A DNA stretch of 64,000 bases from Ramlibacter alkalitolerans. Lineage in GTDB: Bacteria; Pseudomonadota; Gammaproteobacteria; Burkholderiales; Burkholderiaceae_C. The notes under the pieces were generated by a model. The model was not told the DNA's origin. It did not search any database and was given only the letters and a program-made list of their open reading frames with translations. Below are positions 22,160 to 30,741 of the stretch, piece after piece (the stretch's first letter is position 1; every line of letters begins with the position of its first letter). The stretch covers positions 517,501 to 581,500 of the forward strand of contig NZ_JAEQND010000001.1 of NCBI RefSeq assembly GCF_016722765.1, read 5' to 3'. Position numbers and translations under genes: made by a program.

Positions 22160-23145
22160 GCGCCCGCGTCGTCGTGGTGACCGGCGCCTCGGCCGGCATC
22201 GGCCGCGCGATCGCGCGCGAGTTCGGGGCGCACGGCTGGCGCGTGGCCCTGCTGGCGCGCGGCACCGACGGCCTCGACGCCGCGCGCGAGGAGATCGAGG
22301 CGCTCGGCAGCGAAGCGCTGGTAATCCCTACCGACGTGGCCGACGAACAGCAGGTCGAAGCGGCCGCGGCGCAGGTGGAAGCGACCTGGGGTGGCATCGA
22401 CGTGTGGGTCAACGATGCGATGGCGACCATCTTCGCGCCAGCGCTCGATGTTGCACCGGAGGACTTCCGCCGCGCGACCGACGTCACCTACCTGGGCGCG
22501 GTGTGGGGCACGCTGGCCGCGCTGCGCCGCATGCAGCCGCGCGACCGCGGCACCATCGTGCAGGTCGGCTCCGCGCTCGCGTATCGCTCGATCCCGCTGC
22601 AGGCGCCTTATTGCGGCGCCAAGGCGGCGCTGCGCGGCTTCACCGATGCGCTGCGCTGCGAGCTGGCGCACGCGCGCAGCCGGGTGCACCTGACCATGGT
22701 GCAGCTCTCGGCCTTCAACACGCCGCAATTTGATTGGGGCCGCACGACGCTGCGGCGGCGCCCGCGGCCCATGGGCAAGATCTTCCAGCCCGAGGTGGCG
22801 GCGCGCGCCGTGTACTGGGCGGCCACGCACCGGCGGCGCGAGGTCTGGGTCGGCTCACCGGCCGTGCAGGCGATCCTGGGCACGAAGTTCATCCCCGGTT
22901 TGCTGGACTGGTGGCTGGGTCGCACGGCGGTGGAAGGCCAGCAGACCGACGAGCCGCTGCCCGAGGTGCGGCACGACAACCTGTGGCAACCGGTGCCGGG
23001 GGACCACGGCGCGCATGGGCGCTTCGATGCGCAGGCGCAGGGGCACAGCACGCAGGCGTGGTTGACGATGCATCGGGGGGCGAGCGTGGCCATCGGAGCG
23101 GCCTTGCTGCTGCTCGCCGCCGCCGCTCGCAAGCGGCTCCGGTAG
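22156..23145 (+). CDS. short-chain dehydrogenase/reductase
   Basis: A 329-residue SDR with the Rossmann motif TGASAGIG near the N-terminus and YCGAK as the active YxxxK; the catalytic Ser is in VQVGSAL. The usual NNAG reads NDAM. After the SDR domain (about 1-200) is an extension with WWLGRTAVEGQQTDEP and a hydrophobic C-terminal helix, a layout seen in a class of SDR proteins annotated only by family. Substrate unknown. GTG start in a 4-bp overlap with ctaF, so it belongs to the respiratory operon. Its TAG stop lies inside the first intergenic repeat. Confidence 0.85.
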   Translation: MSARVVVVTGASAGIGRAIAREFGAHGWRVALLARGTDGLDAAREEIEALGSEALVIPTDVADEQQVEAAAAQVEATWGGIDVWVNDAMATIFAPALDVAPEDFRRATDVTYLGAVWGTLAALRRMQPRDRGTIVQVGSALAYRSIPLQAPYCGAKAALRGFTDALRCELAHARSRVHLTMVQLSAFNTPQFDWGRTTLRRRPRPMGKIFQPEVAARAVYWAATHRRREVWVGSPAVQAILGTKFIPGLLDWWLGRTAVEGQQTDEPLPEVRHDNLWQPVPGDHGAHGRFDAQAQGHSTQAWLTMHRGASVAIGAALLLLAAAARKRLR

Positions 23146-23235
23146 GCTGGTGGTGGAGCGCAGCGCAACCCCAGCGATGCGCGAAAGCGCTGGGGTTCCG
23201 GCGCATTCGCGCGTCACCGCCAGCCTACGAATTCC
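23142..23235. repeat. palindromic intergenic repeat, copy 1
   Basis: Outer arms GTAGGCTGG and CCAGCCTAC enclose a second stem, AACCCCAGCG with CGCTGGGGTT, giving a long cruciform-like structure of 87 bp followed by GAATTCC. It is a REP-like dispersed element of the kind common in Burkholderiales. The GTAG of its left arm supplies the TAG stop of the SDR gene. Possibly also a bidirectional terminator between convergent operons. Confidence 0.85.
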
Positions 23236-23266
23236 GCCGCGACCATGCCCCGGGGAAGCGCATCCC

Positions 23267-23356
23267 GTAGGCTGGTGGTGGAGCGCAGCGCAACCCCAGC
23301 GGTGCGCGAAGCGCTGGGGTTCGGCCTTCGGCGCTCACCGCCAGCCTACGAATTCC
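23267..23356. repeat. palindromic intergenic repeat, copy 2
   Basis: Second copy of the same element in the same orientation, 38 bp after copy 1, with arms GTAGGCTGG (23267) and CCAGCCTAC (ending 23349). The left half is identical to copy 1 over about 35 bp; the hairpin tip and right inner arm differ by small changes. On the minus strand the right arm supplies the TAG stop (23346-23348) of the FAD/Fe-S dehydrogenase. Confidence 0.85.
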
Positions 23357-26255
23357 TTGGGCGATCAGGCAAGGCCCGCGCCACCACCTCCGCCACATGC
23401 AGCGCCGTCCGCCCCGTGCACTGCGCGATCTGCTCGCGGCAACTGAAACCGTCGGCGATGACCAGCGTGTCCTCGGCCGCCGCGCGCACGGCGGGCAGCA
23501 GCACGCGCTCGCCGCAGGCCAGCGACACGTCGACCTTGCCGGCGTCGAAGCCGAAGGAGCCCGCCATGCCGCAGCAGCCGGTGTCCGGCGCGTCGACTTC
23601 GAGCCGCAGCCGCTCGCGCAGCAGGCCCAGCTCCGCATCGAAGCCGAGCACGCCCTTGTGGTGGCAGTGCCCGTGCACCAGGGCGCGGGCCGCGGGCGGC
23701 CGCAATTCGAGGCGGCCCGCATGCTGCTGCAGGAAGTCCGGCAGCAGCACGCTCTGCGCCCGCAGGCGATGCGCCTGCTCGTCGCGCGGCAGCATCAACG
23801 GCAGCTCCTCCCGGAACACCGAGAGGCACGCCGGCTCCAGCACCACGATCGGCGTGCCGGCGCGCAGGTCGGCCTCGAGCGCCGCGACGATGCGCTGCAG
23901 GTAGTCGCGCGCCTGCGCCAGGAAGCCGTGCTCGTACAGCGGCCGGCCGCAGCACAGCCCGGCCGGGGGCAGCCGCACGTGGAAGCCGGCGCGCCGCAGC
24001 ACCTGCACCGCCGCGTGCGCCACCTGCGGATGGAAGTGGTTGTTGAAGGTGTCGGGCCAGAGGATCACCTCGGGCTCGCCGCTGCGCCGCGCACCGGCAT
24101 CGAAATCCGCGCGGAAGGCGCGGGCGGCAAACCGCGGCAGGGTGCGCTGCGGGGCAATGTGCGCGGCGCGCCGGACGAGCGGCGCCAGCGCGCCCATGCC
24201 TGCGTTGGCCAAGCCGGGCGCATGGCTCGCCACCCGCGACCAGCGATCGATGAAGCCGAACAGGTGCGCCGCCAGCGGCCGCCGGTGCTGCTCGTACCAG
24301 TGCGACAGGAACTCCGCCTTGTAGGCGGCCAGGTCCACGTGGACCGGGCACTCGGCCTTGCAGCCCTTGCACGACAGGCACAGGTCCAGCGCCTCCTTCA
24401 CCGCCGGCTCCTGCCAGCCGCCCGCCAGCACGCCGCCTTCGCGGCCGCCATTGAGCATCTCGAACAGCAGGTGCGCCCGCCCGCGGGTGGAATGCATCTC
24501 CTCGCCGGTGGCCACGTAGCTGGGGCACATGGTGCCCTTCTTCTTGCGGCACTCGCCCACGCCGACGCAGCGCAGCAGCGTGCGCCCGAAGTCGCCCGCG
24601 TCGTCGACGAAGTGCATCACCGTCTCGACCGGCTGCGGCCGGTAGCCGGTGCCCAGGCGCAGATGCTCGTCGGCCCGCGCGGCGTGCACGATCTTCCCCG
24701 GGTTCATGCGACCCTGCGGGTCCCAGATCGCCTTGAACTCCTCGAAGGCGCGGATCAGGTCCTCGCCATACATGATCGGCAGCAGTTCGGCCTTCGACTG
24801 GCCGTCGCCGTGCTCGCCGGAGATCGAGCCGCCCAGGCTGGTCACGAGCTCCGCCGCCTCGCGCAGGAAGCGCCGGAACTTCGCGATGCCGTCCGCCGTC
24901 TCCAGGTCGAAGTCGATGCGGGTGTGCACGCAACCCTGGCCGAAGTGGCCGTACAGGTCGCAGCCGTAGCCGTAGCGCTCGAACAGCGCGCGCAGCTTGC
25001 GCAGGTACTCGCCCAGGCGCTCCGGCGGCACCGAGGAGTCTTCCCAGCCCTCCCAGGTGATCGGCTGGTCCGGCACGTGGGCCGTCGCCCCGAGGCCGGC
25101 TTCGCGCACGCGCCAGATGTGCTGCTCGATCTTCGGGTCGTCGACGATCTTCATCGCCGGCGCACTTGGCGCCTGGCGCAGTTGCTCCATCAGCCGGTGC
25201 GCCTGCGCATCCGAATCCTCGCGCGTTGCACCACCGTACTCCACCAGCAGCCAGCCCTGCCCCGGCGGCAGCAGCTGCACGTCCTTCGGATGCAGGTGGG
25301 TGCGCTTCATGTCCGAGACCAGCCGGTCGTCCAGGCCTTCGACCGCGATCGGGCCGGAGCGCATCACCTCGGGCACGTGGTCCGCCGCCTCGTAGACGCT
25401 GGGATATCCGAGCACGAGCAGCGTGCGCGCGGGCGGATCGGGCAGCAGCCGCAGCGTGGCTTCGAGCACGATGACGCAGGTGCCTTCGCTGCCCACGAGC
25501 GCGCGGGCGAGGTCGAAGCCGTTTTCCGGCAGCAGCGCCGGCAGGTTGTAGCCGGAGACGCGGCGCGGGATCGGCGGGAAGCGGCGCCGGATCTCCTCGC
25601 CGTGCCGCTGGGCCAGGGCCTGCAGGCGCCGCGCGATCTCGGCGCGCCGGTCGCCGGCCGCGAGCAGCCGGTCCTGCGCTGCAGCGTCGGTCGGGCCCAC
25701 CGTCATGCGCAGGCCGTCGGAGGTCAGGATCTCCAGCGCCAGCACGTTGTGCACCGTCTCGCCGCCCATCACCGAGTGCGGACCGCAGGAGTTGTTGCCT
25801 ATCATGCCGCCCAGCGTGTTGTGGGTGTGCGTCGCGGGATCGGGCGCGAAGGTGAGCCCATGGACGCGCGCCTGCTCGCGCAGGTCGTCCAGCACGGCGC
25901 CGGGCTGCACGCGCGCGATGCGCCGCTGCGGATCGATCTCCAGCACGCGGTTGAGGTACTTGCTGAAATCGAGCACCACCGCCACGTTGCAGCACTGGCC
26001 GCACAGGCTGGTGCCGCCGCCGCGCGGCAGCAGCGGCGCGCCGTGTTCCCGGCAGGCGGCGACGGTGGCCACCACGTCCTCGACGCTGCGCGGGATCACC
26101 ACGCCGATCGGCACCTGGCGGTAGTTGGAGGCGTCGGCCGCATAGAGCGCGCGGCTGCCGGCGTCGAAGCGCACCTCGCCCTGCACGCGCGCGCGCAGGT
26201 CGGCTTCCAGCCGGGCGACGTCCACCGCCGCGGCCAGCCCAGGCGGGCCGCTCAC
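23346..26255 (-). CDS. FAD-binding and Fe-S oxidoreductase (YdiJ-like; D-2-hydroxyacid dehydrogenase)
   Basis: A 969-residue fusion. N-terminal FAD-binding PCMH domain (about 30-260; LPRGGGTSLCGQCCN, then TLGGMIGNNSCGPHSVMGGE), FAD-oxidase C-terminal domain (about 270-520; SGEHGDG), a two-cluster ferredoxin region (CVGVGECRKKKGTMCPSY and CLSCKGCKAECPVHVD), and two CCG modules (CCGRPLYEHG, CCGMAGSFGF). This is the plan of E. coli YdiJ and related D-2-hydroxyglutarate/D-lactate dehydrogenases, which feed electrons to quinone or another acceptor. GTG start at 26255 in a GTGA overlap with the enolase-superfamily gene. Substrate not decided by sequence. Confidence 0.9.
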   Translation of the reverse strand: MSGPPGLAAAVDVARLEADLRARVQGEVRFDAGSRALYAADASNYRQVPIGVVIPRSVEDVVATVAACREHGAPLLPRGGGTSLCGQCCNVAVVLDFSKYLNRVLEIDPQRRIARVQPGAVLDDLREQARVHGLTFAPDPATHTHNTLGGMIGNNSCGPHSVMGGETVHNVLALEILTSDGLRMTVGPTDAAAQDRLLAAGDRRAEIARRLQALAQRHGEEIRRRFPPIPRRVSGYNLPALLPENGFDLARALVGSEGTCVIVLEATLRLLPDPPARTLLVLGYPSVYEAADHVPEVMRSGPIAVEGLDDRLVSDMKRTHLHPKDVQLLPPGQGWLLVEYGGATREDSDAQAHRLMEQLRQAPSAPAMKIVDDPKIEQHIWRVREAGLGATAHVPDQPITWEGWEDSSVPPERLGEYLRKLRALFERYGYGCDLYGHFGQGCVHTRIDFDLETADGIAKFRRFLREAAELVTSLGGSISGEHGDGQSKAELLPIMYGEDLIRAFEEFKAIWDPQGRMNPGKIVHAARADEHLRLGTGYRPQPVETVMHFVDDAGDFGRTLLRCVGVGECRKKKGTMCPSYVATGEEMHSTRGRAHLLFEMLNGGREGGVLAGGWQEPAVKEALDLCLSCKGCKAECPVHVDLAAYKAEFLSHWYEQHRRPLAAHLFGFIDRWSRVASHAPGLANAGMGALAPLVRRAAHIAPQRTLPRFAARAFRADFDAGARRSGEPEVILWPDTFNNHFHPQVAHAAVQVLRRAGFHVRLPPAGLCCGRPLYEHGFLAQARDYLQRIVAALEADLRAGTPIVVLEPACLSVFREELPLMLPRDEQAHRLRAQSVLLPDFLQQHAGRLELRPPAARALVHGHCHHKGVLGFDAELGLLRERLRLEVDAPDTGCCGMAGSFGFDAGKVDVSLACGERVLLPAVRAAAEDTLVIADGFSCREQIAQCTGRTALHVAEVVARALPDRPRNS

Positions 26256-27352
26256 AGCACGTACTCCCGGGCGTCGGCGGCACGGAACACGAGCCCCAGG
26301 CCGGACCGCGCGCGGTCCGGCGCCAGCAGCCCGCCGACCGGCTCGGGCGCGCCGTCGAACAGCATCCGCTCGATGCGCACGTGGTCGTGGAACCACTCCA
26401 GGTGCACCGCCGTGGGCGCGCAGCAGCAGGCCGCGACGTGCAAGGCCGGCGCGCAGTGGCTGGACAGCGCAATGCCGAACGCGTCGGCCAGCGCCGCGGC
26501 GCGCAGGAAGCCGGTCAGCCCGCCGCAGCGGGTCGCATCGGCCTGCAGCACGTCGACGGCCCCGCCTTGCAGCAGCCGGCGGAAGTCGGAGGGGCGCCAG
26601 CCGTATTCGCCCGCCGCGATGTCCATGCCCGCCGGCGCGCGGTCGCGCACGAGCCGCAGGCCGGCGACGTCTTCGGACGAAACCGGCTCCTCGAACCAGC
26701 GCACGTCGGCTTCGGCGAACAGGGCCGCCAGCGCCAGCGCCTTCTTGCGCGTGTAGCCGCCGTTGGCGTCGACGAAGAGTTGCACGCCGGGGCCGATCGC
26801 CTCGCGGGCGGCGCGCACCCGCTGCGGATCGCGGGCAGGATCGCGGCCCACCTTCATCTTCACGTAGGCCAGCCCCTGCGCTGCCCAGCCGGCGAGCTGC
26901 CGCTGCAGGGTCGCTTCGTCGTAGCTCGTGAAGCCGCCGCTGCCGTACGCGGGAATCGCCGGCCGGGCCGCGCCCCCGAGCAGGTCGATGACGGGGACAT
27001 CCAGCAATTTGCCCTTGAGGTCCCACAGCGCCGCATCGACGGCGGAGATCGCCATGGCGGCGATGCCGTTGCAGCCGACGTTGCGCACCGCGGCGACCAT
27101 GTCGGACCACCGGGTCCCGGTGGCGAGCGCATCGCGCCCGCGCAGCAGCGCGGCCAGCGAACCGTTCACCAGGGTGGCCGCGGCCGCATCGGTATAGCTG
27201 TAGCCGATGCCCGTGTGGCCGCCCGCCTGCGCCTGCACGAGCACCAGCGTGGTGGCGTCCCACGCGAAGGTGCCGTCGGATTCGGGCGCATCGGTCGGGA
27301 TGCGGTAGGCGCTCGCCGTCACTGCGGCGAGCGGCACGTCCGGCACTGGCAT
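26252..27352 (-). CDS. mandelate racemase/muconate lactonizing enzyme family protein
   Basis: A 366-residue enolase-superfamily enzyme that removes the alpha-proton of a carboxylate, usually to dehydrate a sugar acid. N-terminal capping domain, then a modified TIM barrel with the catalytic KxK motif (YVKMKVGRD), metal ligands in DANGGY, FEEPV and AAGEYGW, and a general-base His in SSHCAPALH. The KxK + His pattern fits the mandelate racemase subgroup. The substrate cannot be read from sequence. It starts 7 bp after the TPP-enzyme stop and is followed by the overlapping FAD/Fe-S gene, so the product of this dehydratase may be linked to the 2-hydroxyacid dehydrogenase (inference). Confidence 0.88.
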   Translation of the reverse strand: MPVPDVPLAAVTASAYRIPTDAPESDGTFAWDATTLVLVQAQAGGHTGIGYSYTDAAAATLVNGSLAALLRGRDALATGTRWSDMVAAVRNVGCNGIAAMAISAVDAALWDLKGKLLDVPVIDLLGGAARPAIPAYGSGGFTSYDEATLQRQLAGWAAQGLAYVKMKVGRDPARDPQRVRAAREAIGPGVQLFVDANGGYTRKKALALAALFAEADVRWFEEPVSSEDVAGLRLVRDRAPAGMDIAAGEYGWRPSDFRRLLQGGAVDVLQADATRCGGLTGFLRAAALADAFGIALSSHCAPALHVAACCCAPTAVHLEWFHDHVRIERMLFDGAPEPVGGLLAPDRARSGLGLVFRAADAREYVL

Positions 27353-27359
27353 GGGCCGC

Positions 27360-29159
27360 CTACTTGTCCTGCCCCTTGCCGGCCCGGATGCCGTCCCACC
27401 ATTCCCTGGCCGTGGCCTTGACCATGGCCAGGGACTCCGGATCGCGGTGCAGCAGCGCCTTGAGGTAGGCCTTGGTCTGCTTGGCGGAGACATGCGGCGG
27501 CAGCGGCGGCACGTTGGGATCGGTGACCACTTCGAGCAGCGTGGGGCGGTCGGCGGCAAGCGCCTGCTCGATCGCCGGGACGATCTGCTCCGGCTTGTCG
27601 ATGCGCACACCGCCGAGGCCCAGCATGCGCGCGTACTCCGCGAAGGGGAATTTCGGCAGCAGCTGCGAGTCGTCGAAACGGCGGTCGCCGCCCATGATGC
27701 GCTGCTCCCAGGTCACCATGTTCAGGTCGCCGTTGTGCAGCACCACGACGACGATGCGCGGGTCGGCCCAGTCCTTGAAGCGCTCCGCGAGCGTGACGAG
27801 CCCGTTGATGCCGATCATCTGCATGGCGCCGTCACCCGTGATCGCGATCACCGGCCGGTCGGGCGACGCCAGCTTGGCGGCCAGCGCGTAAGGCACGGCC
27901 GGCCCCATGGTGGCCAGTCCGCCGGAGAGCGAGGCCTGCATGCCGCGGCGGATCTTCAGGTCGCGCGCGTACCAGGCAGCGGAGGTCCCCGAATCGCAGG
28001 TCAGGATGCAGCGCTCGGGCAGGCGCGGCGACAGCTCCCAGAAGAAGCGCTGCGGATTGACCGGATCGGCCTCGTTCATCGCCCGCGCCTGCGCCACCTC
28101 CCACCAGCGGCGCACGCCTTCCTCGATGGACTGCTGCCAGCCGCGATCGGACTTGCGCGCCAGCAGCGGCAACAGGGCCTGCAGCGTCTCGCGGCTGTCG
28201 CCCACGAGGTTGACCTCCGACGGATAGCGCAGCGCCAGCTTGCGGCCGTCGAGGTCGATCTGCACCGCGCGCGCCTTGCCTTCGGCCGGCAGGAATTCCG
28301 AATAGGGAAAGCTGGTGCCGACCATCAGCAGCGTGTCGCAGCCTTCCATCAGATCCCAGCTCGGTTGCGTGCCGAGCAGGCCGATCGAACCGGTGACATG
28401 CGGCACGTCGTCGGGCACCGCCGCCTTGCCGAGGAGCGCCTTGGCGATGCCGGCGCCCAGCACGTCCGCGACCGCGAGCAGTTCGTCGGTCGCGTGCAGC
28501 GCGCCGGCACCGGCGAGGATCGCGACCTTGCTGCCGGCATTGAGCACGTCGGCCGCCGCCTGCACGCCGGCAGCGTCCGGCACGCGGGCGCGCATGGTGC
28601 GCCCGATGCCGCTGTGCACCGTGCTGTGCTCGCGCGGCGGCTCCGGCACAGCCTCCAGCTCCTGCACGTCGTGCGGGAAGATCAGGCAGGTCACGGTGCG
28701 CTGGTCGAGCGCGATGCGCACGGCGCGGTCGACCAGATGGCGCACCTGCTCGGGGACCATCGCCGTGTGCACGTACTCGTGCGCGACGTCCTTGAACAGG
28801 CTGGCGAGGTCCACCTCCTGCTGGTAGTCGCCGCCCATGGCGGCGCGGGCCGCCTGGCCGACGATCGCCAGCACCGGCTGGTGGTCCGCCTTGGCGTCGT
28901 ACAGGCCGTTGAGGAGGTGGATCGCGCCCGGGCCGGAAGTGGCGATGCACACGCCGATCTCGCCGGTGAACTTGGCATGCGCGCAGGCCATGAAGGCCGC
29001 GAGTTCCTCGTGCCGCGCCTGGATGAAGCGCAGCTCCTCGCCCATGCGGTCGAAGGCCCCCAGGAAGCCGTTGATGCCGTCGCCCGGATAGCCGAAGACC
29101 CGGCGCACGCCCCAGGCATGCAGCCTTTGCAGGACCTGATCGCTGACCGTCGCCGCCAT
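27360..29159 (-). CDS. thiamine-pyrophosphate enzyme, pyruvate-oxidase-like
   Basis: A 599-residue TPP-dependent enzyme of the pyruvate oxidase/acetolactate synthase family. The N-terminal Pyr domain holds the activating Glu in RHEELAAFM, the central domain binds ADP/FAD-type cofactors, and the C-terminal PP domain has GDGAMQM followed by NGDLN (the GDG-N30-N motif). The closest fit is the PoxB-like group, which oxidises pyruvate to acetate and passes electrons to quinone. PoxB's C-terminal membrane-binding helix is not obvious here, so membrane use is open. AGGGAGAAGGAC precedes the ATG at 29159. First gene of the operon; the shared operator lies 30 bp upstream. Confidence 0.85.
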   Translation of the reverse strand: MAATVSDQVLQRLHAWGVRRVFGYPGDGINGFLGAFDRMGEELRFIQARHEELAAFMACAHAKFTGEIGVCIATSGPGAIHLLNGLYDAKADHQPVLAIVGQAARAAMGGDYQQEVDLASLFKDVAHEYVHTAMVPEQVRHLVDRAVRIALDQRTVTCLIFPHDVQELEAVPEPPREHSTVHSGIGRTMRARVPDAAGVQAAADVLNAGSKVAILAGAGALHATDELLAVADVLGAGIAKALLGKAAVPDDVPHVTGSIGLLGTQPSWDLMEGCDTLLMVGTSFPYSEFLPAEGKARAVQIDLDGRKLALRYPSEVNLVGDSRETLQALLPLLARKSDRGWQQSIEEGVRRWWEVAQARAMNEADPVNPQRFFWELSPRLPERCILTCDSGTSAAWYARDLKIRRGMQASLSGGLATMGPAVPYALAAKLASPDRPVIAITGDGAMQMIGINGLVTLAERFKDWADPRIVVVVLHNGDLNMVTWEQRIMGGDRRFDDSQLLPKFPFAEYARMLGLGGVRIDKPEQIVPAIEQALAADRPTLLEVVTDPNVPPLPPHVSAKQTKAYLKALLHRDPESLAMVKATAREWWDGIRAGKGQDK

Positions 29160-29188
29160 GTCCTTCTCCCTGCGTCCACTGCGAGATG

Positions 29189-29208
29189 TATCGCAATGCG
29201 AGTTATAT
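29189..29208. promoter_or_regulatory. palindromic operator, copy 2 (pox-marR intergenic)
   Basis: TATCGCAATGCGAGTTATAT differs from the element at 8755-8774 by one base. It sits 29 bp before the pyruvate-oxidase-like start codon and 46 bp before the marR start codon, so one site could serve both divergent promoters. A MarR protein binding a near-palindrome beside its own gene is the usual arrangement (established for the family); the assignment here is inferred. Confidence 0.6.
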
Positions 29209-29254
29209 TTCAGCACAGACCCGCAGCAGGGGGGCTCGTTCGGATCATCTCGTC

Positions 29255-29662
29255 ATGACGCAGCGGCTTCTTAACAAGGCCGAGCTCGAAGCCCGGTCCG
29301 CCTTCCGCTACCAGCTGCGCCGCTTCGAGCGCCACGGCGAACAGGCGGCGCGCGAGCGCGGGATCACCTTCGCGCAATACCTGCTGCTCCTGCATGTCGA
29401 GGGCGCGCCGGGGCGCACCTGGGCCCACGTGAACGAGCTGGCCGAGCGGCTGCAACTGGAGCATCACAGCACTGTCGGCCTGGTGTCGCGCTGCGAGGCC
29501 GCCGGCCTGGTCGAGCGGCGGGCCAGCGAGGAGGACCGCCGCCACGTGCAGGTCCACTGCACGCGCAAGGGCCGCGCCGTGGTGCAGGCCGTGGCCTTCA
29601 CCCTGGAGGACGAGCTGGATTCGCTGCTGGCGCATGTCGCCGCGCGGCCGCGGCGGACCTGA
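29255..29662 (+). CDS. MarR family transcriptional regulator
   Basis: A 135-residue MarR-type winged-helix protein. Dimer helices flank the DNA-binding core: VNELAERLQLEHHSTVGLVS is the helix-turn-helix and VERRASEEDRRHVQVHCT is the wing with the conserved D-x-R. It is divergent from the pyruvate-oxidase-like operon and separated from it by 95 bp that contain the palindromic element, so autoregulation and control of that operon are likely. Because the same element precedes the GH15-ACIII-caa3 operon, this protein is the leading candidate for its regulator. The ligand is unknown. Weak ribosome site; ATG chosen as the only start that keeps the operator outside the gene. Confidence 0.88.
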   Translation: MTQRLLNKAELEARSAFRYQLRRFERHGEQAARERGITFAQYLLLLHVEGAPGRTWAHVNELAERLQLEHHSTVGLVSRCEAAGLVERRASEEDRRHVQVHCTRKGRAVVQAVAFTLEDELDSLLAHVAARPRRT

Positions 29663-29776
29663 GCGCCGCAACGTTGACTCGTTGAAGCGGCCGGCGCGTG
29701 CGAAATGCACGCGCGCCGCGGCGGACCGGCGCCGGAGGTACGAAAGCGCACCTGCGTGCCCCGATCGCGGCGCTTA

Positions 29777-29806
29777 CCTTGCAGCCTCCTCCTCCACCCT
29801 GCAAGG
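29777..29806 (+). promoter_or_regulatory. hairpin covering a ribosome binding site
   Basis: CCTTGCAG (29777-29784) and CTGCAAGG (29799-29806) form a perfect 8-bp stem with a 14-base pyrimidine-rich loop. The right arm contains the AAGG of the AAGGA ribosome site 6 bases before the ATG at 29815. Folding would hide the site, so expression of the hydrolase may be held back at the RNA level. Confidence 0.4.
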
Positions 29807-29814
29807 ACCCCATC

Positions 29815-30741
29815 ATGGAACGAAGCTACTTCTCCCGCGGTTGCCGGGGCAACGTCGTCGTGCGGCTGCAGCAGGCCCTGCAGGACCAGGGGTTCGCGCC
29901 CGCCGTGCTGGCCAGGTTCGCCGATGGCGACTTCGGCGAAAAGACGGCGGCGGCCGTGCGCAAGCTGCAGGCGGAGCGCCGGCTCGCCGCCACCGGCGAG
30001 GTCGACGCGCCGACCTGGACCGCGGCACTGCATACGGAGGTGCCCTCGCTGTTCGAGCGGGCGCTCCAGCTCACGGCGGACTTCGAGGGCCATGGCTTCG
30101 GCCTGGCCCAGGGCAACTTCGACGGCGCCGGCATCACCTGGGGCATCATCGGCTTCACGCTGGCCGGCGGTGAACTGCAGCGCCTGCTGCACGAGATCGA
30201 CAACCGCGCACCGGGCACGGTCGACCAGGCCTTCGGCGCGCTGGCGGCCACGTGGCGCGGCGTGATGGCCAGGCCGCTCGCCGACCAGATCGCCTGGGCC
30301 GACAGCATCAGCATGGGTGCCGGCAAGGCGCACCTGCCTCCCGCCTGGGTCCAGGTGTTCACCCGCCTGGGCGCCCTGCCCGTCACGCAGCAGGTGCAGG
30401 TCGAGGCGGCGCAGCACAAGTACTTCGAGCCGGCGCTGCGCTCGGCGCAGCGCCTGGGCCTGCAGACCGAACGCGGCATCGCCCTGTGCTTCGACACGCA
30501 CGTGCAAAGCGGCAGTGTCAAGCCCTCGGTCTTCGAGGCGGCGCAGGGCTTCGCCGCGGGCAGCACCGAAGGGGACCGGCTGCCCTTGCTGGCCAATGCG
30601 GTCGCGCAGGCGGTGAGCCGGCCGCAGTACCGCGCCGACGTGCTCGCGCGGCGCATGTGCATCGCCACCGGCGCCGGCACGGTGCACGGCGTGAACTACA
30701 AGGTCTCCACCTGGGGCCTGGCACTCCTGCCGGCGCACTGA
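29815..30741 (+). CDS. peptidoglycan-binding and chitosanase/lysozyme-like hydrolase
   Basis: A 308-residue protein with a peptidoglycan-binding-1 domain (about residues 5-68; GNVVVRLQQALQDQGF, GDFGEKTAAAVRKLQ) followed by a helical domain resembling GH46 chitosanases and related lysozyme-fold enzymes (LTADFEGHGFGLAQGNFDGA, TWGIIGFTLAGGELQRLL). The Glu in FEGHGFG is a candidate catalytic acid. There is no signal peptide, so it would need another route to the wall, such as a holin, lysis or the injection system. It lies just outside the eCIS operon and may help particle release (inference). Confidence 0.7.
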   Translation: MERSYFSRGCRGNVVVRLQQALQDQGFAPAVLARFADGDFGEKTAAAVRKLQAERRLAATGEVDAPTWTAALHTEVPSLFERALQLTADFEGHGFGLAQGNFDGAGITWGIIGFTLAGGELQRLLHEIDNRAPGTVDQAFGALAATWRGVMARPLADQIAWADSISMGAGKAHLPPAWVQVFTRLGALPVTQQVQVEAAQHKYFEPALRSAQRLGLQTERGIALCFDTHVQSGSVKPSVFEAAQGFAAGSTEGDRLPLLANAVAQAVSRPQYRADVLARRMCIATGAGTVHGVNYKVSTWGLALLPAH

